A stretch of 64,000 nucleotides of DNA from Bacteroidota bacterium. GTDB lineage: Bacteria; Bacteroidota; Bacteroidia; B-17B0; Aurantibacillaceae. Below are positions 55,240-62,620 of this stretch, piece after piece. A program made the position numbers and the translations under genes. The stretch lies in contig JAJNDK010000017.1 of assembly GCA_021156365.1 (NCBI GenBank), positions 1-64,000 on the forward strand. Reading direction: 5' to 3'. The notes under the pieces were generated by a model. That model saw only the letters and a program-made list of their open reading frames with translations, was not told the origin of the DNA and made no database searches. Position 1 is the first letter of the stretch. Each line of letters opens with the position of its first letter.

Positions 55240-55391
55240 CATTGTCTATTTCGGGTTTTATGTTTGGGGTCACATACCGCAAAACAACAACCTGATCCCG
55301 ATAGCTATCGGGACGAAACATAAATAATTAAGGGACGATATTTATGAAGCTAAGTAAAAAATAACCCGAAACTCAAAATAAAAAGTAGTAA
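55240..55391. repeat. Spacer with an 18-bp palindrome and a dispersed element
   Basis: TCCCGATAGCTATCGGGA (55296-55313) is a perfect palindrome also present at 56905-56922 and 58763-58780. At about 55330-55376 lies GGGACGATATTTAT ... AACCCGAAACTCAAAATAAA, related to 56988-57050 and, inverted, to 58370-58425. The spacer separates the VWA and AAA genes, which would otherwise look like an operon. Confidence 0.75.
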
Positions 55392-56870
55392 ATGAAAAAT
55401 ATACACACCTTAGCTGATCTGAAGAAGAACGGATACCAAAGCAAAAGCATCAAAGATGAATTGCGCGACAACCTGATCCTGAAAATAAAACGGAAAGAAT
55501 CCGTATTCGAAGGGATCTTAGGATATGAAGACACGGTGATCCCGGATATCGAACGCGCTATTCTTTCGCGGCACAATATCAATTTCCTCGGTTTGCGCGG
55601 GCAGGCAAAAACACGGATCGCCCGGCAGATGGTCAACCTGCTGGACGAATACATTCCTTTTATCAAAGGCTCGGAGCTGAACGATGATCCTTTCGCTCCC
55701 GTTTCACGTTTCGGGAAAGATACGCTGGCAGAGCTGGGTGACAACACACCTATCGAATGGCTGCACCGTTCGGAGCGCTATGCGGAAAAGCTCGCTACGC
55801 CCGATGTGTCGGTATCCGACCTTATCGGCGATGTGGATCCGATCAAAGCTGCCAACCTGAAGCTGAACTATTCCGATGAGCGCGTGATCCATTTCGGCCT
55901 CATCCCGCGCAGCAACCGCTGTATCTTTGTCATCAACGAATTGCCCGATCTGCAGGCGCGGATCCAGGTATCCCTGTTCAATATTCTGCAGGAGGGCGAT
56001 ATACAGATCCGTGGCTTCAAGCTGCGCATCCCGCTCGATATACAATTTGTATTCACGGCTAACCCCGAAGATTATACCAACCGCGGAAGTATTGTAACCC
56101 CGCTGAAAGACCGCATCGGCAGCCAGATCCTGACCCATTACCCGAAAAGCATCGAGCTCTCCAAAAAGATCACTGCCCAGGAAGCAAAATTATCTGCTTC
56201 ACAAAAATCGGTGGTGGAAACAAGCGGACTCCTCAGTACACTCATCGAACAGATCGCATTTGAAGCAAGGGAAAGTGAGTTCGTGGATGCAAAGAGCGGT
56301 GTATCGGCACGCTTAACGATCAGTGCTTACGAGAACCTGATCAGTGCAGCCGAACGCAGGATGCTGTATAACAATGAGAAAAACACCTACGTACGCATCA
56401 GCGACCTGGCCGGTGTGATCCCCGCTGTGAACGGAAAGATCGAGCTGGTGTATGAAGGAGAGCAGGAAGGCGGCGTGATGGTGGCGCAGAATTTAATTTC
56501 GAAAGCCATCCGCAACCAGTTTGTAAAAATGTTCCCCGATCCGAACCTGCTGAAAAAGAAAAAAACCGACAACCCCTACAAGACCATCGTCGACTGGTTT
56601 GCAGAGAACAATACGATGAACCTCTTCATCAACGATACGGAGAAAGACTACCAGAACAAATTAGATACGATCAATGGCTTGTCGGAGCTCGTGGAATTGT
56701 TCTACCCGAAGGCAGTGAAGAACGACCGGTATGTGCTGATGGAATTTTTGCTGCATGGCCTGGCGGAACATTCGCAGCTCAGTAAAAATCATTTGGAGAC
56801 CGGAACGGAATTCAAAGACCTGACCAGCTCGATGTTTGATGTGGATGATTTTTTGAAGGGAAATAACTGA
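55392..56870 (+). CDS. MoxR/ChlI-like AAA ATPase (492 aa)
   Basis: A cytoplasmic ATPase of the magnesium-chelatase/MoxR type. The P-loop is FLGLRGQAKTRIAR (Gly67 to Thr74), with Ala in place of the usual second Gly. The Walker B region reads RCIFVINELPDLQAR (Asn182-Glu183), with Asn where most AAA proteins have Asp; the catalytic Glu is kept. IQFVFTANPEDYTNRGSIVT and LKDRIGSQI are the sensor 1 and arginine-finger region. A C-terminal helical lid follows. It lies 152 bp after the VWA gene on the same strand, and the two probably work together as a chaperone or remodelling pair. Confidence 0.87.
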   Translation: MKNIHTLADLKKNGYQSKSIKDELRDNLILKIKRKESVFEGILGYEDTVIPDIERAILSRHNINFLGLRGQAKTRIARQMVNLLDEYIPFIKGSELNDDPFAPVSRFGKDTLAELGDNTPIEWLHRSERYAEKLATPDVSVSDLIGDVDPIKAANLKLNYSDERVIHFGLIPRSNRCIFVINELPDLQARIQVSLFNILQEGDIQIRGFKLRIPLDIQFVFTANPEDYTNRGSIVTPLKDRIGSQILTHYPKSIELSKKITAQEAKLSASQKSVVETSGLLSTLIEQIAFEARESEFVDAKSGVSARLTISAYENLISAAERRMLYNNEKNTYVRISDLAGVIPAVNGKIELVYEGEQEGGVMVAQNLISKAIRNQFVKMFPDPNLLKKKKTDNPYKTIVDWFAENNTMNLFINDTEKDYQNKLDTINGLSELVELFYPKAVKNDRYVLMEFLLHGLAEHSQLSKNHLETGTEFKDLTSSMFDVDDFLKGNN

Positions 56871-57060
56871 GAACCAGGATGGCAAGACGCAAGATACAGG
56901 ACGCTCCCGATAGCTATCGGGAGCGGAAAACAACAAAATCTTTGCGAACTTTGCGTCTCTGCGTGAGCCATATAAGTTGGGGATGCGATACTTATAAGCT
57001 TAGTAGAAAACAACCCGTCGCGAAGCCTCGCGACATGAAACCCAAAATAAAAAACTACAT
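56871..57060. repeat. Spacer with nested palindromes and dispersed element
   Basis: Contains TCCCGATAGCTATCGGGA (56905-56922), which here extends to a perfect 24-bp palindrome (56902-56925). A CTTTGCGTCTCTGCGTGAG stretch of the ACCGCAAAG family follows. A GATACTTATAAGCTTAGTAG ... AACCCG element is interrupted by TCGCGAAGCCTCGCGA (57018-57033) before CATGAAACCCAAAATAAA. Confidence 0.75.
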
Positions 57061-57732
57061 ATGTTGGGTACCTTACTTACGAGCTGCGTAAAAACAACCC
57101 GAAACACGAAACTCAAAATAAACAATAAAATCCACCGCTATTACCTCATATACAAACCCATCAACATGGTGTCGCAGTTCCGGAGCCCGGATGCCGTAAG
57201 GCTGTTAGGCGCCCTGGACTTTGAGTTCCCGGAAGGTATCCATGCGGTCGGGCGGCTCGATAATAAGTCGGAGGGTTTGCTCCTGCTTACCACCAACAAA
57301 AAAGTACAACGTCTTTTGTACCTGACCACCGGTCCGCACCAACGTACGTATGTGGTATTGGTAAAAGATAAGATCAGCGAAGAAAGCATTCAGCAACTGC
57401 GGAACGGCGTTCCCATAAAAGTAGCAGAGGGAAATTATATCACCGCTCCTGCAAAGGTGGAACGCATTGAGCGACCTGATTTCATTCCCGCAGGCGAGCC
57501 GGAATATATTGCAGAGATCCCCCATTCCTGGCTGCAGATAAGTCTTACTGAGGGTAAGTACCACCAGGTGCGGAAGATGCTGGCAGCTGTGCGGCATCCT
57601 GTCCGCCGACTGATCCGTGTCTCGATCGAAGACCTGGAGCTGAAGGGAATGATCCCGGGAGAAGTGAAAGAGATCGCCGAAGAGGAATTCTTTGAAAAGC
57701 TGCGGATCGAATATATTGCACAAAAAGGTTAA
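57061..57732 (+). CDS. 23S rRNA pseudouridine synthase, RluE/RluB type
   Basis: The enzyme isomerises specific uridines in 23S rRNA. The conserved part starts at IHRYYLIYKPINMVSQFRSP. It carries the catalytic-aspartate motif GRLDNKSEGLLLLT, RTYVVLVKDKI and the late motif EGKYHQVRKMLAAVRHPVRR, placing it in the RsuA/RluE group. It lacks an S4 domain, as RluE does. The nearest ATG (57061) adds about 24 residues from repeat-derived sequence. Homologues begin where this gene has ATC (57130), so the true start may be that ATC or the ATG. Its TAA stop lies inside the repeat element that begins at 57729. Confidence 0.88.
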   Translation: MLGTLLTSCVKTTRNTKLKINNKIHRYYLIYKPINMVSQFRSPDAVRLLGALDFEFPEGIHAVGRLDNKSEGLLLLTTNKKVQRLLYLTTGPHQRTYVVLVKDKISEESIQQLRNGVPIKVAEGNYITAPAKVERIERPDFIPAGEPEYIAEIPHSWLQISLTEGKYHQVRKMLAAVRHPVRRLIRVSIEDLELKGMIPGEVKEIAEEEFFEKLRIEYIAQKG

Positions 57733-57866
57733 CCGCAAAGAGCGCAAGCGATATGGTTCAAAAGGCCAGCTAATTAATCTCTTTGCGCTCCTGCGTCATT
57801 GCACGCACCATACAGCTACATTCTCTCTGCGGCCTTTGCGTAAAACTTTGCGCTCTTTGCGGTTAA
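57729..57866. repeat. Intergenic element with perfect 19-bp inverted ends (138 bp)
   Basis: TTAACCGCAAAGAGCGCAA (57729-57747) is the exact reverse complement of 57848-57866. Sub-repeats CTTTGCGCTC and CTTTGCGTAAAACTTTGCG lie inside. The element provides the stop codon of the pseudouridine synthase and the -33 box of the FKBP gene. Confidence 0.88.
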
Positions 57867-57885
57867 AGGAAATTCCGTAATTTTG
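57856..57885 (+). promoter_or_regulatory. Promoter of the FKBP lipoprotein gene, near leaderless
   Basis: TTTG (57856-57859), an 18-bp spacer and TAATTTTG (57878-57885) match the TTTG / TAnnTTTG consensus fully. The ATG is at 57890, so the transcript would start at about the start codon. The -33 box lies inside the repeat element. Confidence 0.55.
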
Positions 57886-57889
57886 CAAA

Positions 57890-58366
57890 ATGTCGAAACA
57901 CTCCGGATTAGCTATTGCCTCTTTCTTCCTGCTCACTCTTTTTATTTTCAGTCTCGCAGCCTGCAAAAAAAAGAAGATCGAAAAACAAAAAACGGAAGAC
58001 GAAAAGATCATCAAAGAATACATCGCCTCGCATAACCTGAACGCTACTCCTACCGGCAGCGGACTGTATTATGTAATGACCTCACAGGGCACAGGCATAC
58101 AACCCACCTCCGCTTCCAGCGTTACCGTTTATTACAAAGGTTATCTCACCAACGGGACCGTGTTTGACGAAAGTCCCGGAGCAGGCGCTTCTTTCTCTCT
58201 TGGCTCTGTTATCAAAGGCTGGCAGGAAGGCATTCCTCTTTTCAAGAAAGGCGGCAAAGGTATTCTGCTCATCCCCTCTTCTCTTGGCTATGGCACCACT
58301 TCTCCCGGCAAGATCCCGAAAAACTCGGTGCTGATCTTCGATGTGGAGCTGCTGAATGTGCAGTAA
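57890..58366 (+). CDS. FKBP-type peptidyl-prolyl isomerase, lipoprotein (158 aa)
   Basis: A lipoprotein signal with lipobox LAAC (MSKHSGLAIASFFLLTLFIF, SLAAC) is followed by a lysine-rich linker and an FKBP domain (about 55-158). The domain contains SSVTVYYKGYLTNGTVFDES, SFSLGSVIKGWQEGIPLFKK, ILLIPSSLGYGT and a final VLIFDVELLNV. Active-site residues Tyr, Phe-Asp, Trp and the GYG turn are kept. It catalyses proline isomerisation, here at the membrane facing the periplasm. Confidence 0.93.
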   Translation: MSKHSGLAIASFFLLTLFIFSLAACKKKKIEKQKTEDEKIIKEYIASHNLNATPTGSGLYYVMTSQGTGIQPTSASSVTVYYKGYLTNGTVFDESPGAGASFSLGSVIKGWQEGIPLFKKGGKGILLIPSSLGYGTTSPGKIPKNSVLIFDVELLNVQ

Positions 58367-59035
58367 GCTATTTCGGGTTTCTGGTTGTTTTTTTACTCGA
58401 TTAGTAAGTATCGTCCCCAACGTATATTTTATATTTCTGTCCGGATAGCTATCGAGATGTAATCATGTCAGTTCGAGTACCCCGATACTGATAAAAAGAA
58501 AACACTTTGTCAAATTTTCCGGCATGTCCTTACTAAAAGAATCGGGGTGTATCGAGAACGACTCGGAGCAGTAACTGCTTTCGTAAGCGTCTCGATACAT
58601 TCCGATGCCGTGCCTGAATAATAACTTTAAAAGTAACGTATTTACTACTTTTACTGGGCATTGTCGGAACACTCGACGTGACAGGTTAATTTGTTCCAAC
58701 TTTTCCTACAATAGTATGTTATCCTGTGAGATCAACCTTCTTGTTTTCCGGTATGAACCCGATCCCGATAGCTATCGGGACAACCCGAAATATATATATA
58801 ACAGTCCGGTAGTTCACATACATAAAAACGCAGTTCAGCCCATTTAAATAAAAATTCACTTTTTGCTTCCTACTTTCGCAGCCGTTATTTTACATGCTGC
58901 TGTAGCCATTCATGCGCTCAATCGCCTTTGCCGCAGATCTTCATCCCGGCAATCTGAGGGCAGGCCCCTATTCCGTGCCGCATTTGAAATGCTGAATTTT
59001 GCAACGCAATTAACCTTTAAAAAAACTGTTTAACA
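58367..59035. repeat. Gene-free region of 669 bp with several repeat units
   Basis: In order: an inverted copy of the dispersed GGGACGATACTTA...AACCCGAAA element (58370-58425); a degenerate GATAGCTATCG palindrome (58441-58457); two imperfect hairpin units carrying TCAGTTCGAGT / GTATCGAGAAC ends (58463-58564 and 58588-58687); and a perfect TCCCGATAGCTATCGGGA (58763-58780). The last 200 bp are without evident structure and should hold the promoter of the T9SS gene at 59036. Confidence 0.65.
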
Positions 59036-61792
59036 ATGAACAAAAAATTACTCTTACTCGTATTCTCTCTTTTTACCATTGCCTCTTTACAGGCGCAATT
59101 AAGCATTAGTTTTTCCAACATAATACCGCCAACCTGTAACAACGGATGTAATGCAGGCGCCACCGCTCTTGCTTCCGGCGGAGTAGCACCTTATGAGTAT
59201 TACTGGTCTTCGGGCGAACAAACACCCAATGCCACAGGTCTTTGTGCGAATAGTGCTTATGTGGAGGTATACGATGCAAACGGCGACTATACATACGATT
59301 ACGTCAACATCCCCAATCCGCCGGCTACGTTTACTGTATCTATCATACCTTCCACCACAGATGCGGTATGCCCGGGTACGCCCATTACTTTCACTGCCCA
59401 GGGAGCCGATACCTATGTATGGTATTACGGTTACTCTACGGCAAATCCCCTGGTGTATTCACCACCAAGCCCCACCTCGATATTTGTTACCGGCACTAAC
59501 ACGGCTACAGGCTGTACAGCGATGGCAACACTTAATATCCCGGTGAAACCAAGGCCTACGATAACAGTAACCCAGGGTCCCGCCTATGTGTGCGAAGGAA
59601 CCCATACTTATGTTTCCGTATCGGGCAACAGCGATTATTATACCTGGAGCGATGGCGTAACACGTCCTGACAGCTTCAGCGTTACGCAGTCGTTTTATGG
59701 GGTCGTAACAGGCTACAGCAGTACCACCGGTTGTGCATCCCAGGCTTATAACCCGATCATCACCGTTTTTCCGGCACCGGCTATCTATATCGATTCGTAT
59801 CCTGCCTGCCGTGGGGAAATGAACTATGTAACCGCGCAGGGTGGCAATTCTTACGTATGGAATACCGGCAGCACCAATATGCAGATCGGGTTCCTTGCGG
59901 ACAATGACACCAGCTTTTCGGTGATCGGCACCGGTGGGGCCGGCTGCACGGATACGGCTTATGTAACCGTCCATGTGAATCCTCTCCCTGCCGTAATGGC
60001 CACTGCTTCTGAAGATACCGTATGCGGAAACACGTATGTCAACTTTTACGCATCGGGCGCCGACACCTACAACTGGAATTACGGATACCAGGACGATACC
60101 ATTACTCATTTCGTTGCTTCTTCCGAAGATCTGCATGTAACCGGCACAGATACCGTAAGCGGCTGCCAGAACAACGCCAGCATACATATCGAGCATGTTT
60201 ATATGCCTGACTTATCCCCGTATGGCCAGACTATTTACTGCTTCGGCGACAGTCTTAACGTAGCGGCACAGAATTATGACGGCTATACCTGGTATCCGGG
60301 CGGAGCAACAGGTGAACATCCTCAGCTGTATACGCCTGTAAGTGTAACCTACACGGTTACCGGCATACGGACAGGAACAAGCTGTATCGCCACCGATTCT
60401 ATTGCCATTACCATCGTTCCTCTCCCTGCGGTCACTGCCATAGCGGATATGGACTCCGTTTGTCCGGGTAGCACGGTAAACCTGAGCGCAACGGGAGCGG
60501 ATTATTTTTATTGGAACACTACCACGCAGCCGCAGATCAATCAAACAGAAAGCTATATTGTAACAGGCCACATGTATGCAAACAATTGTGTGAATTCGGA
60601 TACCATCACTATTGTAGCCAGGGAGCTTCCGGTGGTAGTTGCTACTGCAGCTGACTCTATGCTGTGCCCGGGAGAGTATGCAACGTTTACAGCCTATGGT
60701 GCCAGCTCCTATGTGTGGTCACCCGGGAACATCACCGCCGCTTCTTTTACCGAGACCATAAGCCAGGCAGGGTATTACTATGTCACCGGCACCGACAATT
60801 ACGGATGCTCCAATACTTCTATGGTTACTGTATTCATGGGCACAGATCCTACCCTTTATCCTACCACCTCTCTTAATAATGTGTGTGCAGGCACTTTGAT
60901 CACACTGAGTGTTTCGGGAGCGGACGTATATACCTGGGACGGCATCGCACAAGGCAACACGTATGACGTAACACCGGATAGTACGCAGACCTATATGGTA
61001 ACGGGAACTTATCTGAATAGCGGATGTACCGATACGGCTTATATCAACATCGTGGCAAGACCGCTTCCTGTCATCTCCGTATCAGCCAGCAACGACACTA
61101 TTTGTGAATACGGTGACGTAACTTTATACGGATCGGGTGCATCGATGTACGAGTGGCTTCCCGGAAATCTTGTCTGGGCTGCTTCCTACCAGTTCCAGAT
61201 GCTCAGTCCCCAAACATTTACTGTCAGAGGACAGGATGCCTCAGGCTGCTACAGCTTACCCGTTAGTATCAGCATTGGAGTAGAGACAATCAATACAGGT
61301 ATGCAATTGCCGGTAGAAACCATGTGTGAGAATTCTTCTCCGGTAACACTCAGCACAGGTGGTCTGCCCGCAGGTGGCTGGTTCAGCTCCAACGGAAGCG
61401 GCGTAAGCAACGGTGATTTCGATCCGATGGCAGCCGGCACCGGCACACATCCTATCTTCTATTACTTCACCAGTGCACTTGGCTGTAACAGAACGGCTAC
61501 CGATACCATCATTGTGGATGCCTGTGTAGGTATAGAAGAAGCAAGCAGTCTTTCCGGCTGGAAGCTCTTCCCTAACCCTACCAACGGAATGCTTACACTC
61601 TCTGCCCCGCAACACCAGGGAACAGTTGCAATAGAAGTGTACACTGCAACAGGAAAATTAGTGCTGAGCGAAAAACGCAGCAATTTTGAAACAAGCAGCA
61701 TCGATCTTTCTGCTCTTGACAACGGTGCTTATTTTGTGCGCATCAGCAATGGTGTATCCGGCAGCAACTACCGTGTTGTAAAAACGAATTAA
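59036..61792 (+). CDS. Ig-like repeat surface protein with SprB-type domain and T9SS type A sorting domain (918 aa)
   Basis: A signal peptide (MNKKLLLLVFSLFTIASLQAQ) is followed by an SprB-type repeat (YEYYWSSGEQTPNATGLCANSAYVE is its core, about 45-70). About nine Ig-like modules of 75-90 residues come next, with cores such as FTAQGADTYVWYYG, LSATGADYFYWNTT and FTAYGASSYVWSPGN. Most carry a C-x-G pattern at the start (VCPGT, MLCPGEY). The last 75 residues form a type A sorting domain (KLFPNPTNGMLTLSAP ... VYTATGKLVLSEK ... GAYFVRISNG). It is a cell-surface adhesin-like protein. An intrinsic terminator follows. Confidence 0.9.
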   Translation: MNKKLLLLVFSLFTIASLQAQLSISFSNIIPPTCNNGCNAGATALASGGVAPYEYYWSSGEQTPNATGLCANSAYVEVYDANGDYTYDYVNIPNPPATFTVSIIPSTTDAVCPGTPITFTAQGADTYVWYYGYSTANPLVYSPPSPTSIFVTGTNTATGCTAMATLNIPVKPRPTITVTQGPAYVCEGTHTYVSVSGNSDYYTWSDGVTRPDSFSVTQSFYGVVTGYSSTTGCASQAYNPIITVFPAPAIYIDSYPACRGEMNYVTAQGGNSYVWNTGSTNMQIGFLADNDTSFSVIGTGGAGCTDTAYVTVHVNPLPAVMATASEDTVCGNTYVNFYASGADTYNWNYGYQDDTITHFVASSEDLHVTGTDTVSGCQNNASIHIEHVYMPDLSPYGQTIYCFGDSLNVAAQNYDGYTWYPGGATGEHPQLYTPVSVTYTVTGIRTGTSCIATDSIAITIVPLPAVTAIADMDSVCPGSTVNLSATGADYFYWNTTTQPQINQTESYIVTGHMYANNCVNSDTITIVARELPVVVATAADSMLCPGEYATFTAYGASSYVWSPGNITAASFTETISQAGYYYVTGTDNYGCSNTSMVTVFMGTDPTLYPTTSLNNVCAGTLITLSVSGADVYTWDGIAQGNTYDVTPDSTQTYMVTGTYLNSGCTDTAYINIVARPLPVISVSASNDTICEYGDVTLYGSGASMYEWLPGNLVWAASYQFQMLSPQTFTVRGQDASGCYSLPVSISIGVETINTGMQLPVETMCENSSPVTLSTGGLPAGGWFSSNGSGVSNGDFDPMAAGTGTHPIFYYFTSALGCNRTATDTIIVDACVGIEEASSLSGWKLFPNPTNGMLTLSAPQHQGTVAIEVYTATGKLVLSEKRSNFETSSIDLSALDNGAYFVRISNGVSGSNYRVVKTN

Positions 61793-61816
61793 GATTTTCT
61801 ACCCCCGATAACCTGG

Positions 61817-61852
61817 TCCCGCAGTTCCTGAAAAGGCTGCGGGATTTTTTTT
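61817..61852 (+). terminator. Intrinsic terminator of the 59036 gene
   Basis: TCCCGCAG (61817-61824) pairs perfectly with CTGCGGGA (61837-61844), followed by eight T. Confidence 0.92.
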
Positions 61853-61879
61853 GGTTAAAAACAAGCAGATCTAAGCTAT

Positions 61880-62443
61880 TCAGAAAGAATGAAATGTATC
61901 TTCTTTCCATTTGGCAGGATTAGTATGAATATAATCAGCTATCCTTTCAAAAGATTGATCGTTGCGAATAATATGATCATGAAACGAACGTTGCCAGGCA
62001 AATCGGGTGAATCCTGTTAAATGTATTTTTTTGGATGTGGTGGTTTTGTATGCACCCATTATTTCGGATAACGATTTTATTTTCGGCAATTGTTGTAGGG
62101 ACGGGTCGCGACCCGTCCCTACAACAATCCCATCGCGACCCGTTCCTACAACAATCCCATCGCGACCTGTCCGTACAAAATCAATTGCATTCCGGTTAAT
62201 TTCGATGATCCCGTGAATATGATTCGGCATTACGACAAATGCATGCAACAAAATATACGGATATTGTTGTCCCAGCCAATCCCATTGTTGTCGGGCGATA
62301 TGGCCATATTCATTCAATATCATTTGTTTATCGGTTATTTCACCGAAACAACAAATACGATCCTGCACACAGGACGTAACAAAATACAGGTTGTCCTGAG
62401 AATAATCAAAACCCTCCAGCCTGTTTCGTTTTCGTTCTTTCAT
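61880..62443 (-). CDS. REP-associated tyrosine transposase (RAYT, Y1_Tnp) with an internal palindromic insert
   Basis: A 187-residue protein starting at ATG 62443 (MKERKRNRLEGFDYSQDNLY). RAYT/Y1 transposase motifs are present: YFVTSCVQDRICCFGEI, HAFVVMPNHIHGIIEI (the HUH metal site) and FAWQRSFHDHIIRNDQSFER / IADYIHTNPAKW with the catalytic-type Tyr. These single-domain enzymes cut single-stranded palindromic REP sequences. Between HGIIEINRNAIDF and the conserved LPKIKSLSEIMGAYKT lies an insert of nine-residue repeats (GTGRDGIVV) not usual in the family. It is encoded by 27-bp repeats and a perfect 38-bp palindrome. The frame stays open through the insert, so the gene may still be active. Confidence 0.88.
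   Translation of the reverse strand: MKERKRNRLEGFDYSQDNLYFVTSCVQDRICCFGEITDKQMILNEYGHIARQQWDWLGQQYPYILLHAFVVMPNHIHGIIEINRNAIDFVRTGRDGIVVGTGRDGIVVGTGRDPSLQQLPKIKSLSEIMGAYKTTTSKKIHLTGFTRFAWQRSFHDHIIRNDQSFERIADYIHTNPAKWKEDTFHSF
62090..62127. repeat. Perfect 38-bp palindrome inside the RAYT gene
   Basis: The two 19-bp halves (62090-62108 and 62109-62127) are exact reverse complements. The centre is ACGGGTCGCGACCCGT and the ends are TTGTTG / CAACAA. It is followed to the right by 27-bp imperfect repeats of CGCGACCCGTTCCTACAACA type (62133-62177). Confidence 0.93.
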
Positions 62444-62465
62444 TTTTTGAACCCCTGTCAAATTC

Positions 62466-62600
62466 TTAAAATAAAAATAAGGAAAGAAATACAATTGATG
62501 AAATGACAGCAATCAAAAAGATCCGGGCAGTATAAAACGTAATAGCAGCCTGGAGAGTTGAAAGAACCTCTGTTTCTTCAAATCCGGTGCCTGATGCCAC
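62466..62600 (-). CDS. Possible small membrane peptide (44 aa), doubtful
   Basis: A GTG-initiated frame of 44 codons between the CPBP gene and the RAYT gene. It has a polar N-terminus (VASGTGFEETEVLSTLQAAI) and one hydrophobic helix (IFLIAVISSIVFLSLFLF) right up to the stop. There is no ATG and no recognised family. It may be chance, but the amphipathic start plus membrane helix is protein-like. Confidence 0.2.
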   Translation of the reverse strand: MASGTGFEETEVLSTLQAAITFYTARIFLIAVISSIVFLSLFLF

Positions 62601-62620
62601 GCTAATGAAATGGAGATCTT

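Noticed and set aside
59459-60196. 245-codon frame on the minus strand
   Set aside because: It is antisense to the repeat-rich T9SS gene at 59036-61792 and reflects its codon bias, with no signal peptide or family motif.
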